A stretch of DNA of 50,135 nt from Verrucomicrobiota bacterium (GTDB lineage: Bacteria; Verrucomicrobiota; Verrucomicrobiia; JABWAM01): assembly GCA_016198745.1 (NCBI GenBank), contig JACQHZ010000388.1:1-50135 (forward strand). Direction: 5' to 3'. The first letter of the stretch is position 1. Every line of letters starts with the position of its first letter. Shown here one piece after another: positions 41,264 through 50,135 of the stretch. The position numbers and the translations under genes were made by a program. A model generated the notes under the pieces. The model did no database searches and had not been told where the DNA came from. It worked only from the letters and a program-made list of their open reading frames with translations.

Positions 41264-42304
41264 ATGCGTTTTCTCTCCAACATCACCATCGAGCATGCCA
41301 TCGCGCATCATCTCGATCATCTGGCTCCAGAGAAGATCATTTCGAGGCGGTCCTTGAAAATGAGCGAGGAGTTGAATCTCTATCTTTCCGAACACATCGC
41401 GGCGGTTTCGCGTCTCTCATCCCTGCTGCCCGCGCGGTTTTTTGACGAGCCGGGCGAGGTTGCGCGCGCCTGTCGCGCCATCATTTCCGGGGAGGGCAAA
41501 TTTCCTCTCCTCAGCGCGCAGATCGCCGAAAGGCTTTTTTCCGTGATGGGGACCAACCGGAGCCTTTCGCCCGGACTTCTGATTGTCGTGGAGGCGCGCA
41601 ACAACGAGGACAAATGCAAATTCGTGGCCTTGCTGAAAATGGAGGCGCAGCCGGTGTTCAAGGAGGATCGCCGATCCGGTCCGGGCGGCGAGACGTATAT
41701 TGATCTGGTGGTGGATCCGGTGGCGTTGCCCGCGCCGGGCCGGCACCTGCAAAAATGCGCCCTGATCAAGGCCGAGCATACGCCCGCGCGCCCCGAAATT
41801 CTTCTCATCGACAAACAGGCGCGTGACGCCGGTGTTGCGGGCTTTTTTCACGAGCAGTTTTTGCAGGCGGAATATTGCCGGGACAGTCACTTCCGCACAA
41901 AGAAGTTTGTCCGGGAGTTCGTCAAGTGGGCGAACAAGGCGCGGCAGGAACACCGGTTCACGCCCGGCCAACTGGACGAGACCGTTTCGGCGGCGCGCGA
42001 GGCGTTGCGGCGCGAGAAACTTTCCCTGCCGGAGTTCATTGAGAAGACCATCGAAAACCGCGGAGAACAGAATGATTGCCTTGAAGCGATGGCGCAGCGT
42101 AATGTTGATGCGCAATTTGAGACGGAATCTAAGGCATCGGAGCGATTCCGGAAGATCAGCAGCGTCAAACTGGATCACGCCTGCCAGATTCGGATGCCGC
42201 AACATGCCTTGTCGGACAGGAACTTTTACACGGCGGCGCCGGACCCGGATGACGAGACCGTGACGGTGATCACCCTGCGAAGCCGCAAATATCAGGTTTT
42301 GTAA
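41264..42304 (+). CDS. Nucleoid-associated protein NdpA/YejK-like
   Basis: The 346-residue protein matches the 37-kDa nucleoid-associated protein family: MRFLSNITIEHAIAHHLDHL, SPGLLIVVEARN, KFVALLKMEAQPVFKE, YIDLVVDPVALP and, near the end, AGFFHEQFLQAEYC, EFIEKTIENRG and VKLDHACQIRMPQ. Such proteins bind the nucleoid; in some lineages the family is linked to phage or plasmid control. ATG 41264 is preferred to TTG 41255. A single gene with no evident operon partner. Confidence 0.9.
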   Translation: MRFLSNITIEHAIAHHLDHLAPEKIISRRSLKMSEELNLYLSEHIAAVSRLSSLLPARFFDEPGEVARACRAIISGEGKFPLLSAQIAERLFSVMGTNRSLSPGLLIVVEARNNEDKCKFVALLKMEAQPVFKEDRRSGPGGETYIDLVVDPVALPAPGRHLQKCALIKAEHTPARPEILLIDKQARDAGVAGFFHEQFLQAEYCRDSHFRTKKFVREFVKWANKARQEHRFTPGQLDETVSAAREALRREKLSLPEFIEKTIENRGEQNDCLEAMAQRNVDAQFETESKASERFRKISSVKLDHACQIRMPQHALSDRNFYTAAPDPDDETVTVITLRSRKYQVL

Positions 42305-42388
42305 GGACCCGCGCATGGACGATGTTGCGATGAGAGGTTGACGTTCTTGGAAATTTGAAGCGGTTTGATGACTTCAATGGAGGAAAAC

Positions 42389-43234
42389 ATGAATCGAATA
42401 TTATGCATGATCGCAAGTCTGTTGTTCCTGAATGCGGCAACGAGTCCGGCGGATGAAAACGATGAATCCCTGTTTGACGCGGCAGCCAAGGGCTATTTGT
42501 CCATTCTGAAGATAGCCTTGGAGAAGGGGGCCGCCCTTGAAGCGAAAGACAGTGATGGCTGGACTCCCCTGATGCTGGCTTCGAAAGGAGGGCATGTCGA
42601 GGTCATCGCGCTGTTGCTGGAAAAAAAGGCCAATGTGAACGCGAAAAGCCCTTCCGGCGACACCCCCTTGAGCCTGGCGGCGAGCAACGGACGATTGGCT
42701 GTCGTCAAGACGCTCCTGGAAAATGGCGCCAAAGTGAACGACCGGGATGCGGGGGATGACACCGCCTTGAAGTGGGCGGCCTGGGATGGGCATGTCGAGG
42801 TGGTAAAATTGATTCTCGAAAAGGGCGCCGATGTCCAATTGGCGAACAAAGACGGCGGCACGGCCCTGATGGCTGCTGCCGTAAGGGGCCAAGCGGAGGT
42901 TGTCCGAATTCTTCTTGCGAAAGGCGCGAATGTGAATGCCAAAGACGGCGGGGGAGGGACGGCGCTGACATTGGCGATCACAGAGGGCCATGTCGATGTG
43001 GTCAAGGCGTTGCTGGAAAAGAAAATCGATATGGATGTCAGAATAGGCCAGAATTACACGCCGCTGCTTCTTGCGGCGGAAAAAGGGAATCTCGAGATTG
43101 TCAAGCTGCTGATCGGGAAGGGCGCGTATATGAACGCAAAGGATAATTTCGGCAAGACGGCCTTGATGTGGGCAAAGGAGGCCAATAACACGGCGATGGT
43201 GGAAGTGTTGCGGAAGGCCGGCGCCAAGGATTGA
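42389..43234 (+). CDS. Secreted ankyrin-repeat protein
   Basis: The 281-residue protein has a signal peptide (MNRILCMIASLLFLNAATSP) followed by about seven ankyrin repeats of 33 residues, each with the pattern G.TPLMLA...GH.EVI.LLLEKKANVNAK. ATG 42389 follows GGAGG by 6 bases; three upstream in-frame starts (42365, 42368, 42377) are weaker. The protein is probably periplasmic or extracellular and binds partner proteins. Its stop overlaps the TPR-CHAT start (TGATG at 43232-43236), so the two are co-translated and may form a chaperone/protease or immunity/effector pair. Confidence 0.88.
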   Translation: MNRILCMIASLLFLNAATSPADENDESLFDAAAKGYLSILKIALEKGAALEAKDSDGWTPLMLASKGGHVEVIALLLEKKANVNAKSPSGDTPLSLAASNGRLAVVKTLLENGAKVNDRDAGDDTALKWAAWDGHVEVVKLILEKGADVQLANKDGGTALMAAAVRGQAEVVRILLAKGANVNAKDGGGGTALTLAITEGHVDVVKALLEKKIDMDVRIGQNYTPLLLAAEKGNLEIVKLLIGKGAYMNAKDNFGKTALMWAKEANNTAMVEVLRKAGAKD

Positions 43235-46200
43235 TGAAGCGCGTCTTTCAGAGCAAACACTTGCGGCAGGGATTATCCCGGTGCGCGCGCACGGCTGCAA
43301 CGGCCATCCTTTTGAACGCGTGGTTGTGTTCTGATGGCGTTCATGCCGAGGAAACAGACGATCCGGACGCGCTCCGGCAGGAGATCGAGTCGCTTTACAA
43401 GCAACGAAAATTCGACAAGGCCATTCCGCTGGCGCAAAAACTGGTGGAGATCACGGAAAAGACGTTCGGATCGGATCATCCCAATACCGCGGCGAGTCTC
43501 AACAACCTGGCCGGTTTCTACAAATCGCAGGGGGATTATTCAAAGGCTGAACCCCTGTACCAGCGCGCGACCGACATTTGGGAAAAGGCGCTTGGGCCGG
43601 AGCATCCCTACGCTGCCGTTGGCCTGGCCAATCTCGCGGCGCTCTATCAGGACAAGGGCGAGCGCACGAAGGCGGAATCGCTCTATGAACGCGCCTTGAA
43701 GATCGAGGAAAAGGCTTACGGCGAGGATGATCTCAAAGTGATTCCGAACCTCAACAATCTGGCGTGGCTTTACGAGGGCGGCGGCGATCTGGCGCGAGCC
43801 GAGCCTTTGTTGGAAAGGGCGCTGCAGATTCGCGAGAAAAAACTTGGGGCAGAGCATCCCGACACGCGATCAAGCCTGGTCAACCTGGCGGGGTTGTACC
43901 GCGTGGCAGGAGAAAATGCGCGGGCTGAGCCGCTGTACCGCCGCTCTCTGGCGATCATGGAAAAGAGCCGCAAGGCTGATGATCGTGAAATCCTCACGGA
44001 CCTGAATAATCTGGCGGAGGTCTGTCGTGAGCTGGGCGCCTATGAAAAGGCGGAGCCTCTTTACGAACGGGCGTTAAAGATCGAGGAGAAATTTTCCGGA
44101 CCGGAGCATCCCAATACCGTGAAGATTGTGGAGCAACTGGCGGCGTTGTGCGAGTCCAAGGGGCAGGATGCGAAGGCCGAGGCATTCCGGGAACGGGTGT
44201 TGAAAATAGCCGAGACCTCGCGCGGGGCCGAGCATCCGGAGACGGCCGCCGCGCTCAACAACCTGGGCATGCTGCACAAAAGGCTTGGGCATTACGCACG
44301 GGCCGAGCCTCTTTTTCAACGAGCATTGGGGATTCGGGAAAAGGCGCTCGGCGCCGAGCATGCGGACACCGCAACCAGTCTCAACAACCTGGCGGCGTTG
44401 TACGACAGCATGGGCGAATACGCGAAGGCCGAGCCTCTGTGTCAGCGCGCGCTGGCAATCCGCGAGAAGGTCCTGGAGCCTGAGCATGCGGATATCGGCC
44501 AGAGCCTTAATAACCTTGCCCTCCTTTACAAGCGCAAGGGAGATCATCTCAAGGCCGAGCCGCTCTATCAGCGCGCGTTGAAGATATGGGAGAAGACGCT
44601 TGGGCCGGAGCATCCGGATACCGCAACCAGTCTCAACAACCTGGCGGAGCTTTACCGGCTCACGGGCGAATATGCCAAGGCCGAACCGCTCTATCAGCGC
44701 GCGCTGAAGATTTGGGAGAAGACGCTTGGACCGGAGCATCCGGATACGGCTGCGATTCTCAACAATCTCGCCGAGCTTTATCGGACGACGGGTGATTACG
44801 CGAGAGCCGAACCGATGTTTGAACGCGCTCTCAAGATTCTGGAAAAGGCGTTCGGTCCGGACCATCCGGACACGGCGGCCGCGCTGAACAATCTTGCGTC
44901 TCTTTATCGTCAAATGGGCGATCCCATACGGGCGGAGCCTCTGTTCAAACATTCGCTTGAGATTTGTGAAAAGAAGTACGGTCCGGACCATGCGCACACC
45001 ATCACCAGCGTGGGCAACCTGGCGGAACTCTACCGCGACATGAGCAACTATGCGAAAGCGGAGCCTCTCTTGCAGCGGGTGGTGAGGAGTCGTGAGAAAA
45101 CGCGGGGGCCGGACCACCCGCACACCGCCGTGAGCCTCACCAATCTGGGAAGTTTGTATCGCCAGATGGGGGACTACGCCAGGGCGGAGCCGATTTTTCA
45201 ACGGGTTGTCAATATATGCGAAAGAAACCGGGGGCTAAATCATCCGCACACGCTCATGAGCATGGGTAATCTGGCGGAGCTTTATTGCGACATGGAGGAG
45301 TACGCCAAGGCCGAGCCGATTCTTCAGAAGGTGTTGGAGAACGCAGAAAAATCCTTTGCACCGGATGATCCGCTCATCACCGCGAGCCTGAACAGTCTGG
45401 CTCTGGCGTATCTTCATCTTGGAAAAGAGGCGGAGGCGCTGACGTTCGCCAATCGGGCGCAACAAACCGAAACAAAGGCCTTGGCGAAGAACCTTTCTTT
45501 CGCCACCGAACAGCAACGTCTCTCCTATCAAGCCGCTCAAAACCCCTATTTTCTCCTCGCCAGGATGGGAAACGCCTCCAGGCTTGCCATGGCCGTTTTG
45601 CGGAACAAAGGCGTCATGCTTGAATCGCTTCTCGAAAACCGCCGGATCGCCGCGGCATCCAAAGACCCCAGATATCAGGCGGTCATCGGGGAGCTTCGGT
45701 CCGCCAGACAACGTTTGATCCAGTGGCAGAGCGACGCGCCGCCGGATTCCGAGGACAAAGAACGTGGTCGCCGCGATTCGCAACGCGAAGTGCTTGCCAA
45801 ACAGGTTGAACAACTTGAGATCGCCGTGGGCCGTCAGGTGCCGGGAATCGGCCGCGCCCGACGGGCGCTCGGCGTCACCCCGGAGGAGGTCCAGGCGTGT
45901 CTCAGCCGTCAGGCGATGTTGATCGAGTTTGTGAAGTACTGGCATAACCTCGGAAAAAACAAGTGGGAAGAACGCTACGGCGCGGTGTTGATCGGCGGTT
46001 CAGGAAAGCCAGGCTGGATTTCGATCGGAAACGCCGACGCCATTGACCGGGACGTCAAACTCTACCGAACAACCGTCCGCGGCAAACCCCACGAAGCCGC
46101 CATGACCGCCGTGTTGCAGGCGCTCTATCGCAAAATTTGGATGCCGCTTGAAAAGTCGGTGCCGGCTGATGTGAAAACGATTGTCATCAGTCCGGATGGC

Positions 46201-47187
46201 AGTTTGAACCTGGTTTCATTTGCCACGCTCCTGGATGATTCCTCGCAGTTTTTTGGACAAAAGTTTGTTGTGCGCTATGTGTCGAGCGGCCGTGATCTTC
46301 TGCGCGACCCGAAACCCGTGCAGGAGGGAACGATCGATATCTATGCGGATCCCAATTTCGGCGGAAAGGAAAAATCCAATGCCGATAAAGCGGCGACGTC
46401 GCAGACCGGCAACCGTCCCTCCCCGGATCGGCAGGACGCGAGGCAATTGCGTTTATCGCAGCCGACGGGCGCAGCGGAAGAATTGACGATATTGAAGAAA
46501 AACGCGGGGGCATGGGGTTGCCCCGTGAATGCGTTCGTGCGCGATGCAGCAACCGAAGTCCGGTTGGCGCAAACCCGGTCGCCGCTTGTTTTGCATCTGG
46601 CCACCGACAGTTTCTTTCTGCCGGAAACCGAGTTCAACGATCCGGGTCCCGCTCTTCGCGGTTTCGAATTGGAGAGCGGCAAGGGTCGCCCGAAAATCAT
46701 GCAAAGCCCCTTTCGCCGGTGCGGACTGGCCATGACGGACGCTCAGGCTGCCCTCGACGCGGCAGGCGGGACCGAGATTCCATCCAACCCTGAGAACGGA
46801 ATTCTGACTGCGGAAGAGATTTCGGATTTGAACTTGAACGGCACATGGCTTGTCGCCATTTCGGCGTGCGAAAGCGCGGCGGTGGAGGGAAAAGCCGGCG
46901 GCGACATCCAGGCCTTGCGTTGCGCCTTTGTTCATGCAGGCACACAACACCTCCTTATGCCGTTGTGGCGTCCAAAGGAGGAGGATCGCTCGCGCTTCTT
47001 GGGCGACTTCTATCATCTTGCCAGAAAAAGCGGCGATCTCGCGCAATCGTTCGCGGACACACAGCGCGATTGGATGACGCGGTTGCGCAAGGAACAGGGA
47101 CTCGTCGCGGCGGTGACGCTGGCGGGACCCTTTGTCTTGAGTTCCCAGGGGCGGCAGTACGGGATCGCCAGCCGCCCCATTCGCTGA
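43234..47187 (+). CDS. TPR-CHAT caspase-like protease with signal peptide
   Basis: The 1317-residue protein starts with a signal-like sequence (TAATAILLNAWLCSDGVHA then EETDD), then about 16 tandem kinesin-light-chain-type TPR units of 42 residues (consensus SLNNLAELYR..G.YAKAEPLYQRAL.I.EK.LGPEHPDT), spanning residues 80-760. A C-terminal CHAT domain (about 930-1300) has LVLHLATDSFF with His1121 and LVAISACESA with Cys1212, the expected catalytic dyad. CHAT proteases are caspase-like; their TPR-linked forms bind partners. Tandem 126-bp repeats at DNA level are this protein's TPRs, not a CRISPR. The signal peptide is unusual for a CHAT protein and implies export. ATG 43234 overlaps the ankyrin stop. 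Confidence 0.9.
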   Translation: MKRVFQSKHLRQGLSRCARTAATAILLNAWLCSDGVHAEETDDPDALRQEIESLYKQRKFDKAIPLAQKLVEITEKTFGSDHPNTAASLNNLAGFYKSQGDYSKAEPLYQRATDIWEKALGPEHPYAAVGLANLAALYQDKGERTKAESLYERALKIEEKAYGEDDLKVIPNLNNLAWLYEGGGDLARAEPLLERALQIREKKLGAEHPDTRSSLVNLAGLYRVAGENARAEPLYRRSLAIMEKSRKADDREILTDLNNLAEVCRELGAYEKAEPLYERALKIEEKFSGPEHPNTVKIVEQLAALCESKGQDAKAEAFRERVLKIAETSRGAEHPETAAALNNLGMLHKRLGHYARAEPLFQRALGIREKALGAEHADTATSLNNLAALYDSMGEYAKAEPLCQRALAIREKVLEPEHADIGQSLNNLALLYKRKGDHLKAEPLYQRALKIWEKTLGPEHPDTATSLNNLAELYRLTGEYAKAEPLYQRALKIWEKTLGPEHPDTAAILNNLAELYRTTGDYARAEPMFERALKILEKAFGPDHPDTAAALNNLASLYRQMGDPIRAEPLFKHSLEICEKKYGPDHAHTITSVGNLAELYRDMSNYAKAEPLLQRVVRSREKTRGPDHPHTAVSLTNLGSLYRQMGDYARAEPIFQRVVNICERNRGLNHPHTLMSMGNLAELYCDMEEYAKAEPILQKVLENAEKSFAPDDPLITASLNSLALAYLHLGKEAEALTFANRAQQTETKALAKNLSFATEQQRLSYQAAQNPYFLLARMGNASRLAMAVLRNKGVMLESLLENRRIAAASKDPRYQAVIGELRSARQRLIQWQSDAPPDSEDKERGRRDSQREVLAKQVEQLEIAVGRQVPGIGRARRALGVTPEEVQACLSRQAMLIEFVKYWHNLGKNKWEERYGAVLIGGSGKPGWISIGNADAIDRDVKLYRTTVRGKPHEAAMTAVLQALYRKIWMPLEKSVPADVKTIVISPDGSLNLVSFATLLDDSSQFFGQKFVVRYVSSGRDLLRDPKPVQEGTIDIYADPNFGGKEKSNADKAATSQTGNRPSPDRQDARQLRLSQPTGAAEELTILKKNAGAWGCPVNAFVRDAATEVRLAQTRSPLVLHLATDSFFLPETEFNDPGPALRGFELESGKGRPKIMQSPFRRCGLAMTDAQAALDAAGGTEIPSNPENGILTAEEISDLNLNGTWLVAISACESAAVEGKAGGDIQALRCAFVHAGTQHLLMPLWRPKEEDRSRFLGDFYHLARKSGDLAQSFADTQRDWMTRLRKEQGLVAAVTLAGPFVLSSQGRQYGIASRPIR

Positions 47188-47273
47188 TTTTCAACGTGGT
47201 CGCTTCCGAGTGATCACACGACCGCAAACCAGTGTCGCCCCCGGACCTCCTCCACGTCTCCTCATCTGGCTCC

Positions 47274-47307
47274 CAAAATTTTTGTGACACGTGTCACACA
47301 AGTTTTG
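47274..47307. terminator. Bidirectional palindromic terminator, copy 2
   Basis: A 34-bp near-palindrome with the same core TGTGACACGTGTCACA (47283-47298) as copy 1 at 40104-40139. Two positions in the arms are mismatched or wobble. It lies after the TPR-CHAT stop (47187), in the gap before tRNA-Gly. A-rich left and T-rich right flanks suit termination in both directions. Confidence 0.6.
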
Positions 47308-47308
47308 T

Positions 47309-47499
47309 AAAACTCCGGATCAGGTGTCCAGCATTTGGAGCTTGATTTCCCATGCGATCCACGACACATACCCAATCGGCGCAGATGGCGGCGACCTGTG
47401 CTTGCGCGCGGGGGGGGCGCAATTGAGTTTTATCGTTGTGAAAGAAACCCTGGCAGAACTGCCATGCGCCTTGCATGAACGGGACATCAAAGAAAAATC
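47309..47499. other. Non-coding stretch upstream of tRNA-Gly
   Basis: I see no supported gene. A short plus-strand frame (47291-47503) lacks homology, and the minus-strand frame over 47294-47932 runs through the tRNA and is spurious. Confidence 0.55.
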
Positions 47500-47528
47500 T
47501 TGAATCGCTTGGAAAAAGCCGGTTTACT
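47500..47528 (+). promoter_or_regulatory. Putative tRNA-Gly promoter
   Basis: TTGAAT (47500-47505) and TTTACT (47523-47528) are separated by exactly 17 bases. The tRNA begins 20 bases downstream. Match to consensus is partial. Confidence 0.35.
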
Positions 47529-47547
47529 GCGCACATCATTATTACAA

Positions 47548-47624
47548 GCGAGCGTAGCTCAGCCCGGTAGAGCGCCACCTTGCCAAGGTGGTTGTCGTGG
47601 GTTCGAATCCCATCGCTCGCTCCA
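47548..47624 (+). tRNA. tRNA-Gly (anticodon GCC)
   Basis: A full cloverleaf: acceptor GCGAGCG/CGCTCGC, D arm GCTC/GAGC, anticodon stem CCACC/GGTGG with GCC at 47582-47584, T arm GTGGG/CCCAT (one wobble) with TTCGAAT, discriminator T and encoded CCA at 47622-47624. The minus-strand open frame across it is spurious. Confidence 0.97.
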
Positions 47625-47629
47625 TTTTC

Positions 47630-47795
47630 ATGCTTGCGATATGGGTTTACGCCTTGAAGTTCGAGGGTGGCGCGATTTATGTTGGCATCACGGGTGTTTT
47701 TGAGCCTCTTCAAAGCCCTTCCACGCGCTGCTATGACGGTTGCTTTGCGGTGATTTACAGGCGAGTTTTTCGCAGTTATGCGGAGGCGCGGTCCC
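47630..47795 (+). pseudogene. Decayed GIY-YIG endonuclease gene next to tRNA-Gly
   Basis: Starting six bases after the tRNA, the frame reads MLAIWVYALKFEGGAIYVG, an obvious GIY-YIG start (VYALK...YVG), and continues with a block FAVIYRRVFRSYAEAR typical of the domain's later part. The central helices with the catalytic Arg/Glu (usually RR..EH) are absent, and the frame then runs into the 3' end of uvrB. Small GIY-YIG genes frequently occur beside tRNA or rRNA genes. It is likely a relic. Confidence 0.55.
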
Positions 47796-49844
47796 TTACC
47801 GTCGTTTCGGAACAGACACGCTGCCCCGGCCCTTTTTCTTTGACGGTGCGTAAGACACGGTCTGATCCGTCCCGGTTTTGCTGCGTTGCTTGAGTTCCTC
47901 GATTTGATCCCGGAGGAGGGCGGCTCGCTCAAATTCCAGGTCTTTGGCCGCCTGTTCCATTTGATCCTCCAGTTCGTGAATCAGTTCGGAGACGGTGAAA
48001 TCGCCGCCGGCCTCGGAAATCACGCCGGCCTCGATCTCTCGCGCCTCTTCATAGACCGCCAGGCTTTCCTCGATGGCGCGCGTCACGCTCTTCGGCGTGA
48101 TGCCGTGCACCCGATTGTGCTCCAATTGTCGGGCGCGCCGGTAGTCCGTCACCTTCAGCAGCGCCTGCATCGCCTCTGTCATTTCCTCGGCGTATAGAAT
48201 CACCTCGCCGTTCACGTGACGCGCGGCGCGTCCGGATGTTTGGATGAGTGCCGTCTGCGACCGAAGATAACCTGGCTTGTCGGCATCGAGGATCGCCACC
48301 AGCGATACCTCCGGCAAATCAAGCCCCTCTCTCAGCAGGTTGATGCCGATCAGCACGTCGAAATCCGCCTTCCGCAATCCGCGCAGGATTTCGACGCGCT
48401 CGATTGTGTCAATCTCCGAATGGAGATAACGCACGCGAACGCCGAGATCGCGCAGATAATCGGTGAGGTCCTCCGCCGTGCGTTTGGTGAGCGTGGTGAC
48501 CAGCGTCCGTTCCTGCTTCGCGGCGCGCTCGCGGACGCGCGCGAGCAGATCGTCAATCTGCCCCTTCAACGGCCGGATCGTCACCACGGGGTCCACCAGC
48601 CCGGTGGGACGGATGATCTGTTCGATGACAACCGGGTTCTGCCGCAGTTCCCACGCGCCCGGCGTGGCGGAAACACAAACGATCTGCTTCTGGCGCCTGA
48701 GAAATTCATCAAAATTCAACGGCCGATTGTCGAGCGCGGAAGGAAGACGGAAACCGTACTCCACCAGCGTCGTCTTCCGCGAACGATCGCCTGCGTACAT
48801 GCTGCCGATCTGCGGAATGGTGGCGTGAGATTCATCAATGATGGTGAGGAAATCGGCCGGGAAAAAATCGAGCAGGGAGCACGGCGGCTCGCCCGACGCG
48901 CGTCCCGTGAGATGACGCGAATAATTCTCGATGCCGCTGCAAAACCCCATCTCCTGCATCATCTCGATGTCGTAGTTGGTGCGCATCTTCAGCCGTTGCG
49001 CTTCAAGAAGTTTTTTCCGGCTTTCAAGCCATTGAAGCCGCTCCTCCAATTCCTGCTTGATGCCCTCGATGGCGCGCAGAATCTTGTCATGCGGCGTCAC
49101 AAAATGCTTGGCCGGGAAAATGGACGCGCACTCCAGAACGCGCTCCGTGTCGCCTGTCAGAGGATCGAAAACCGTCAGGCGCTCGATGCAGTCGCCGAAC
49201 ATCTCGATCCGCAGTGCCTGCTCGGAATACGAGGGACAAATCTCGATCACATCGCCGCGCACGCGAAAGTTTCCGCGCGAAAAATCAACGTCATTACGCG
49301 CGTACTGCACATCCACCAGCCGTCCGAGCATCTCGTCCCGCTCCATCTGGTCTCCCACCTTCAGACGCAAAATCATGTCTTCGTAATCCTCCCGCGATCC
49401 CAGGCCGTAGATGCACGACACGCTGGCGACGATGATCGCATCGCGCCGATCCAGGAGCGAACTGGTTGCCGAGAGACGCAATCGTTCGATCTCCTCGTTG
49501 ATCGCCGAATCCTTTTCGATGAAGGTGTCCGTCTGCGGGATGTACGCCTCCGGCTGGTAGTAATCGAAGTAGCTGACGAAATACTCGACGGCGTTTTCCG
49601 GAAAGAAACCCTTGAACTCGGCGAACAACTGCGCCGCCAGCGTCTTGTTGTGGGAGATGACGAGCACCGGGCGCTGCAACTGCTCGATCACATTCGCCAT
49701 GGTGAAGGTCTTGCCCGATCCCGTGACGCCCAGCAGCGTCTGGCAAAAGGTCCCCGCCCGCAACGACGCCAGAAGTTCCGCGATCGCCCGAGGCTGGTCG
49801 CCGCAGGGCTTGTAGGACGCCGCCAGTTTGAATTTTCCGGACAT
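47796..49844 (-). CDS. uvrB: Excinuclease ABC subunit B
   Basis: The 682-residue protein contains Walker [14 protein letters not shown], the beta-hairpin region [31 protein letters not shown] (DESH), SATPGAWEL, and motif [17 protein letters not shown] and [12 protein letters not shown], with a UVR domain near the C-terminus ([19 protein letters not shown]). UvrB loads onto damaged DNA with UvrA and positions UvrC. The start at 49844 has GGGTGA directly before it. Length and motif order are normal for the family. Confidence 0.97.
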   Translation of the reverse strand: MSGKFKLAASYKPCGDQPRAIAELLASLRAGTFCQTLLGVTGSGKTFTMANVIEQLQRPVLVISHNKTLAAQLFAEFKGFFPENAVEYFVSYFDYYQPEAYIPQTDTFIEKDSAINEEIERLRLSATSSLLDRRDAIIVASVSCIYGLGSREDYEDMILRLKVGDQMERDEMLGRLVDVQYARNDVDFSRGNFRVRGDVIEICPSYSEQALRIEMFGDCIERLTVFDPLTGDTERVLECASIFPAKHFVTPHDKILRAIEGIKQELEERLQWLESRKKLLEAQRLKMRTNYDIEMMQEMGFCSGIENYSRHLTGRASGEPPCSLLDFFPADFLTIIDESHATIPQIGSMYAGDRSRKTTLVEYGFRLPSALDNRPLNFDEFLRRQKQIVCVSATPGAWELRQNPVVIEQIIRPTGLVDPVVTIRPLKGQIDDLLARVRERAAKQERTLVTTLTKRTAEDLTDYLRDLGVRVRYLHSEIDTIERVEILRGLRKADFDVLIGINLLREGLDLPEVSLVAILDADKPGYLRSQTALIQTSGRAARHVNGEVILYAEEMTEAMQALLKVTDYRRARQLEHNRVHGITPKSVTRAIEESLAVYEEAREIEAGVISEAGGDFTVSELIHELEDQMEQAAKDLEFERAALLRDQIEELKQRSKTGTDQTVSYAPSKKKGRGSVSVPKRR

Positions 49845-49886
49845 TCACCCAGTCTAAAGTGATTTCTCAGGAAGGCGGATGCATTT

Positions 49887-49915
49887 CACCACAGAGAGCA
49901 CAGAGGGCACAGAGG
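49887..49915. repeat. CACAGAG-type dispersed repeat
   Basis: A short tandem-like run of CACAGAG(G)GCACAGAGG, a sequence frequently scattered in intergenic regions of uncultured-bacterium genomes. It sits upstream of uvrB; no gene is supported in 49845-50135. Confidence 0.5.
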
Positions 49916-49971
49916 ACAGAAAACGCATGGAAACGCAACGGCAGCAGCGCGCCAAGTGGATAAACGGAGAA

Positions 49972-50033
49972 TTGCGGGATATTCGCCACGGCGAATCCGT
50001 CACAGGAGATTCGCCGTGGCGAATATCCCGCAA
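49972..50033. repeat. 26-bp perfect inverted repeat
   Basis: Arms 49972-49997 and 50008-50033 are exactly complementary (26 bp each) around a 10-base loop. Each arm also holds a smaller ATTCGCC..GGCGAAT palindrome, so nested cruciforms are possible. It lies 128 bases upstream of uvrB. It is probably a dispersed element; a terminator role for a gene beyond the window edge is possible. Confidence 0.8.
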
Positions 50034-50135
50034 CGTCTGCTCATCCTCCATCCCTCCGTCCTCCCATCGCGGTGAGGATGGATGATCTCCCCATATCTCT
50101 GTACTACTAACGTTCAATTTCTTGTTTTCCGGAGA

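Noticed and set aside
43500-45400. Possible CRISPR-like or satellite repeat with 126-bp period
   Set aside because: The period equals 42 codons and the repeats translate in frame into TPR units; there are no direct repeats plus unique spacers.
40114-47298. CRP/FNR operator sites TGTGA-N6-TCACA
   Set aside because: They lie after gene ends with A/T tracts, one between convergent genes, and no Crp-type DNA-binding regulator is in the window. Terminator function fits better.
47294-47932. Minus-strand 212-residue frame with SDGIRTHD
   Set aside because: It reads antisense through the tRNA-Gly gene; SDGIRTHD is the common artefact of reverse-translated tRNA.
49854-50117. Minus-strand 87-residue frame upstream of uvrB
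   Set aside because: It is built from the inverted repeat and the CACAGAG repeat; there is no homology.

Overview
The window reads as a GC-rich chromosome piece from an uncultured Gram-negative bacterium. Outer-membrane biology is implied by LspA, a lipobox protein and a multihaem membrane cytochrome. A TraR/DksA-type protein translationally coupled to LspA, methyl-corrinoid genes, a Gfo/Idh/MocA oxidoreductase with a C-terminal sugar-binding-like module, and many REP-like palindromes point towards the PVC group (Verrucomicrobiota-like). This placement is inference from gene content, not from a marker phylogeny.

Layout. 1-2.3 kb: two small conserved proteins, a ParE-type toxin-antitoxin pair and an orphan. 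2.5-3.8 kb: a tetrahaem NapC/NirT-like cytochrome coupled to a membrane-anchored cyclic-nucleotide-binding protein. 4-6 kb: asparagine synthase. 6.1-15.5 kb: a minus-strand run holding two UroD-like methyltransferases, a methyltetrahydrofolate:corrinoid methyltransferase-like protein, a methylene-THF reductase with a cysteine-rich tail, a corrinoid protein, a CobA-HemD fusion and a Gfo/Idh/MocA oxidoreductase. Together these could move methyl groups from an unknown methylated substrate through a corrinoid protein to tetrahydrofolate and oxidise them, with CobA-HemD feeding tetrapyrrole/corrinoid supply. 15.8-16.9 kb: dksA-like and lspA.

17-33.7 kb is a minus-strand defence-type island: PLD nuclease/SNF2 helicase, NYN nuclease, very large Eco57I/PglX-like adenine methyltransferase, KAP NTPase, HNH-like protein, then a second block with TIGR04255, two partner proteins, a second KAP NTPase and a DUF6883/DUF4926 pair. 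The 3' end of the methyltransferase gene occurs three times, each time as an intact reading frame ending in its own stop and each time next to a different downstream cargo. A 91-bp structured element lies at the end of each block. This looks like a restriction-like core with exchangeable accessory cassettes, and is the most notable feature of the window.

33.9-50.1 kb is mostly housekeeping or ordinary accessory: SMP-30 lactonase-like, PolX, AroD, beta-CASP metallo-hydrolase, a lipoprotein/ferredoxin/SixA operon, a DUF1189 membrane protein, an NdpA-like nucleoid protein, a secreted ankyrin protein coupled to a 16-repeat TPR-CHAT protease, tRNA-Gly(GCC) with a decayed GIY-YIG gene behind it, and UvrB. 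Two nearly identical palindromes (TGTGACACGTGTCACA) sit in the convergent gene junctions at 40.1 and 47.3 kb and probably act as bidirectional terminators.
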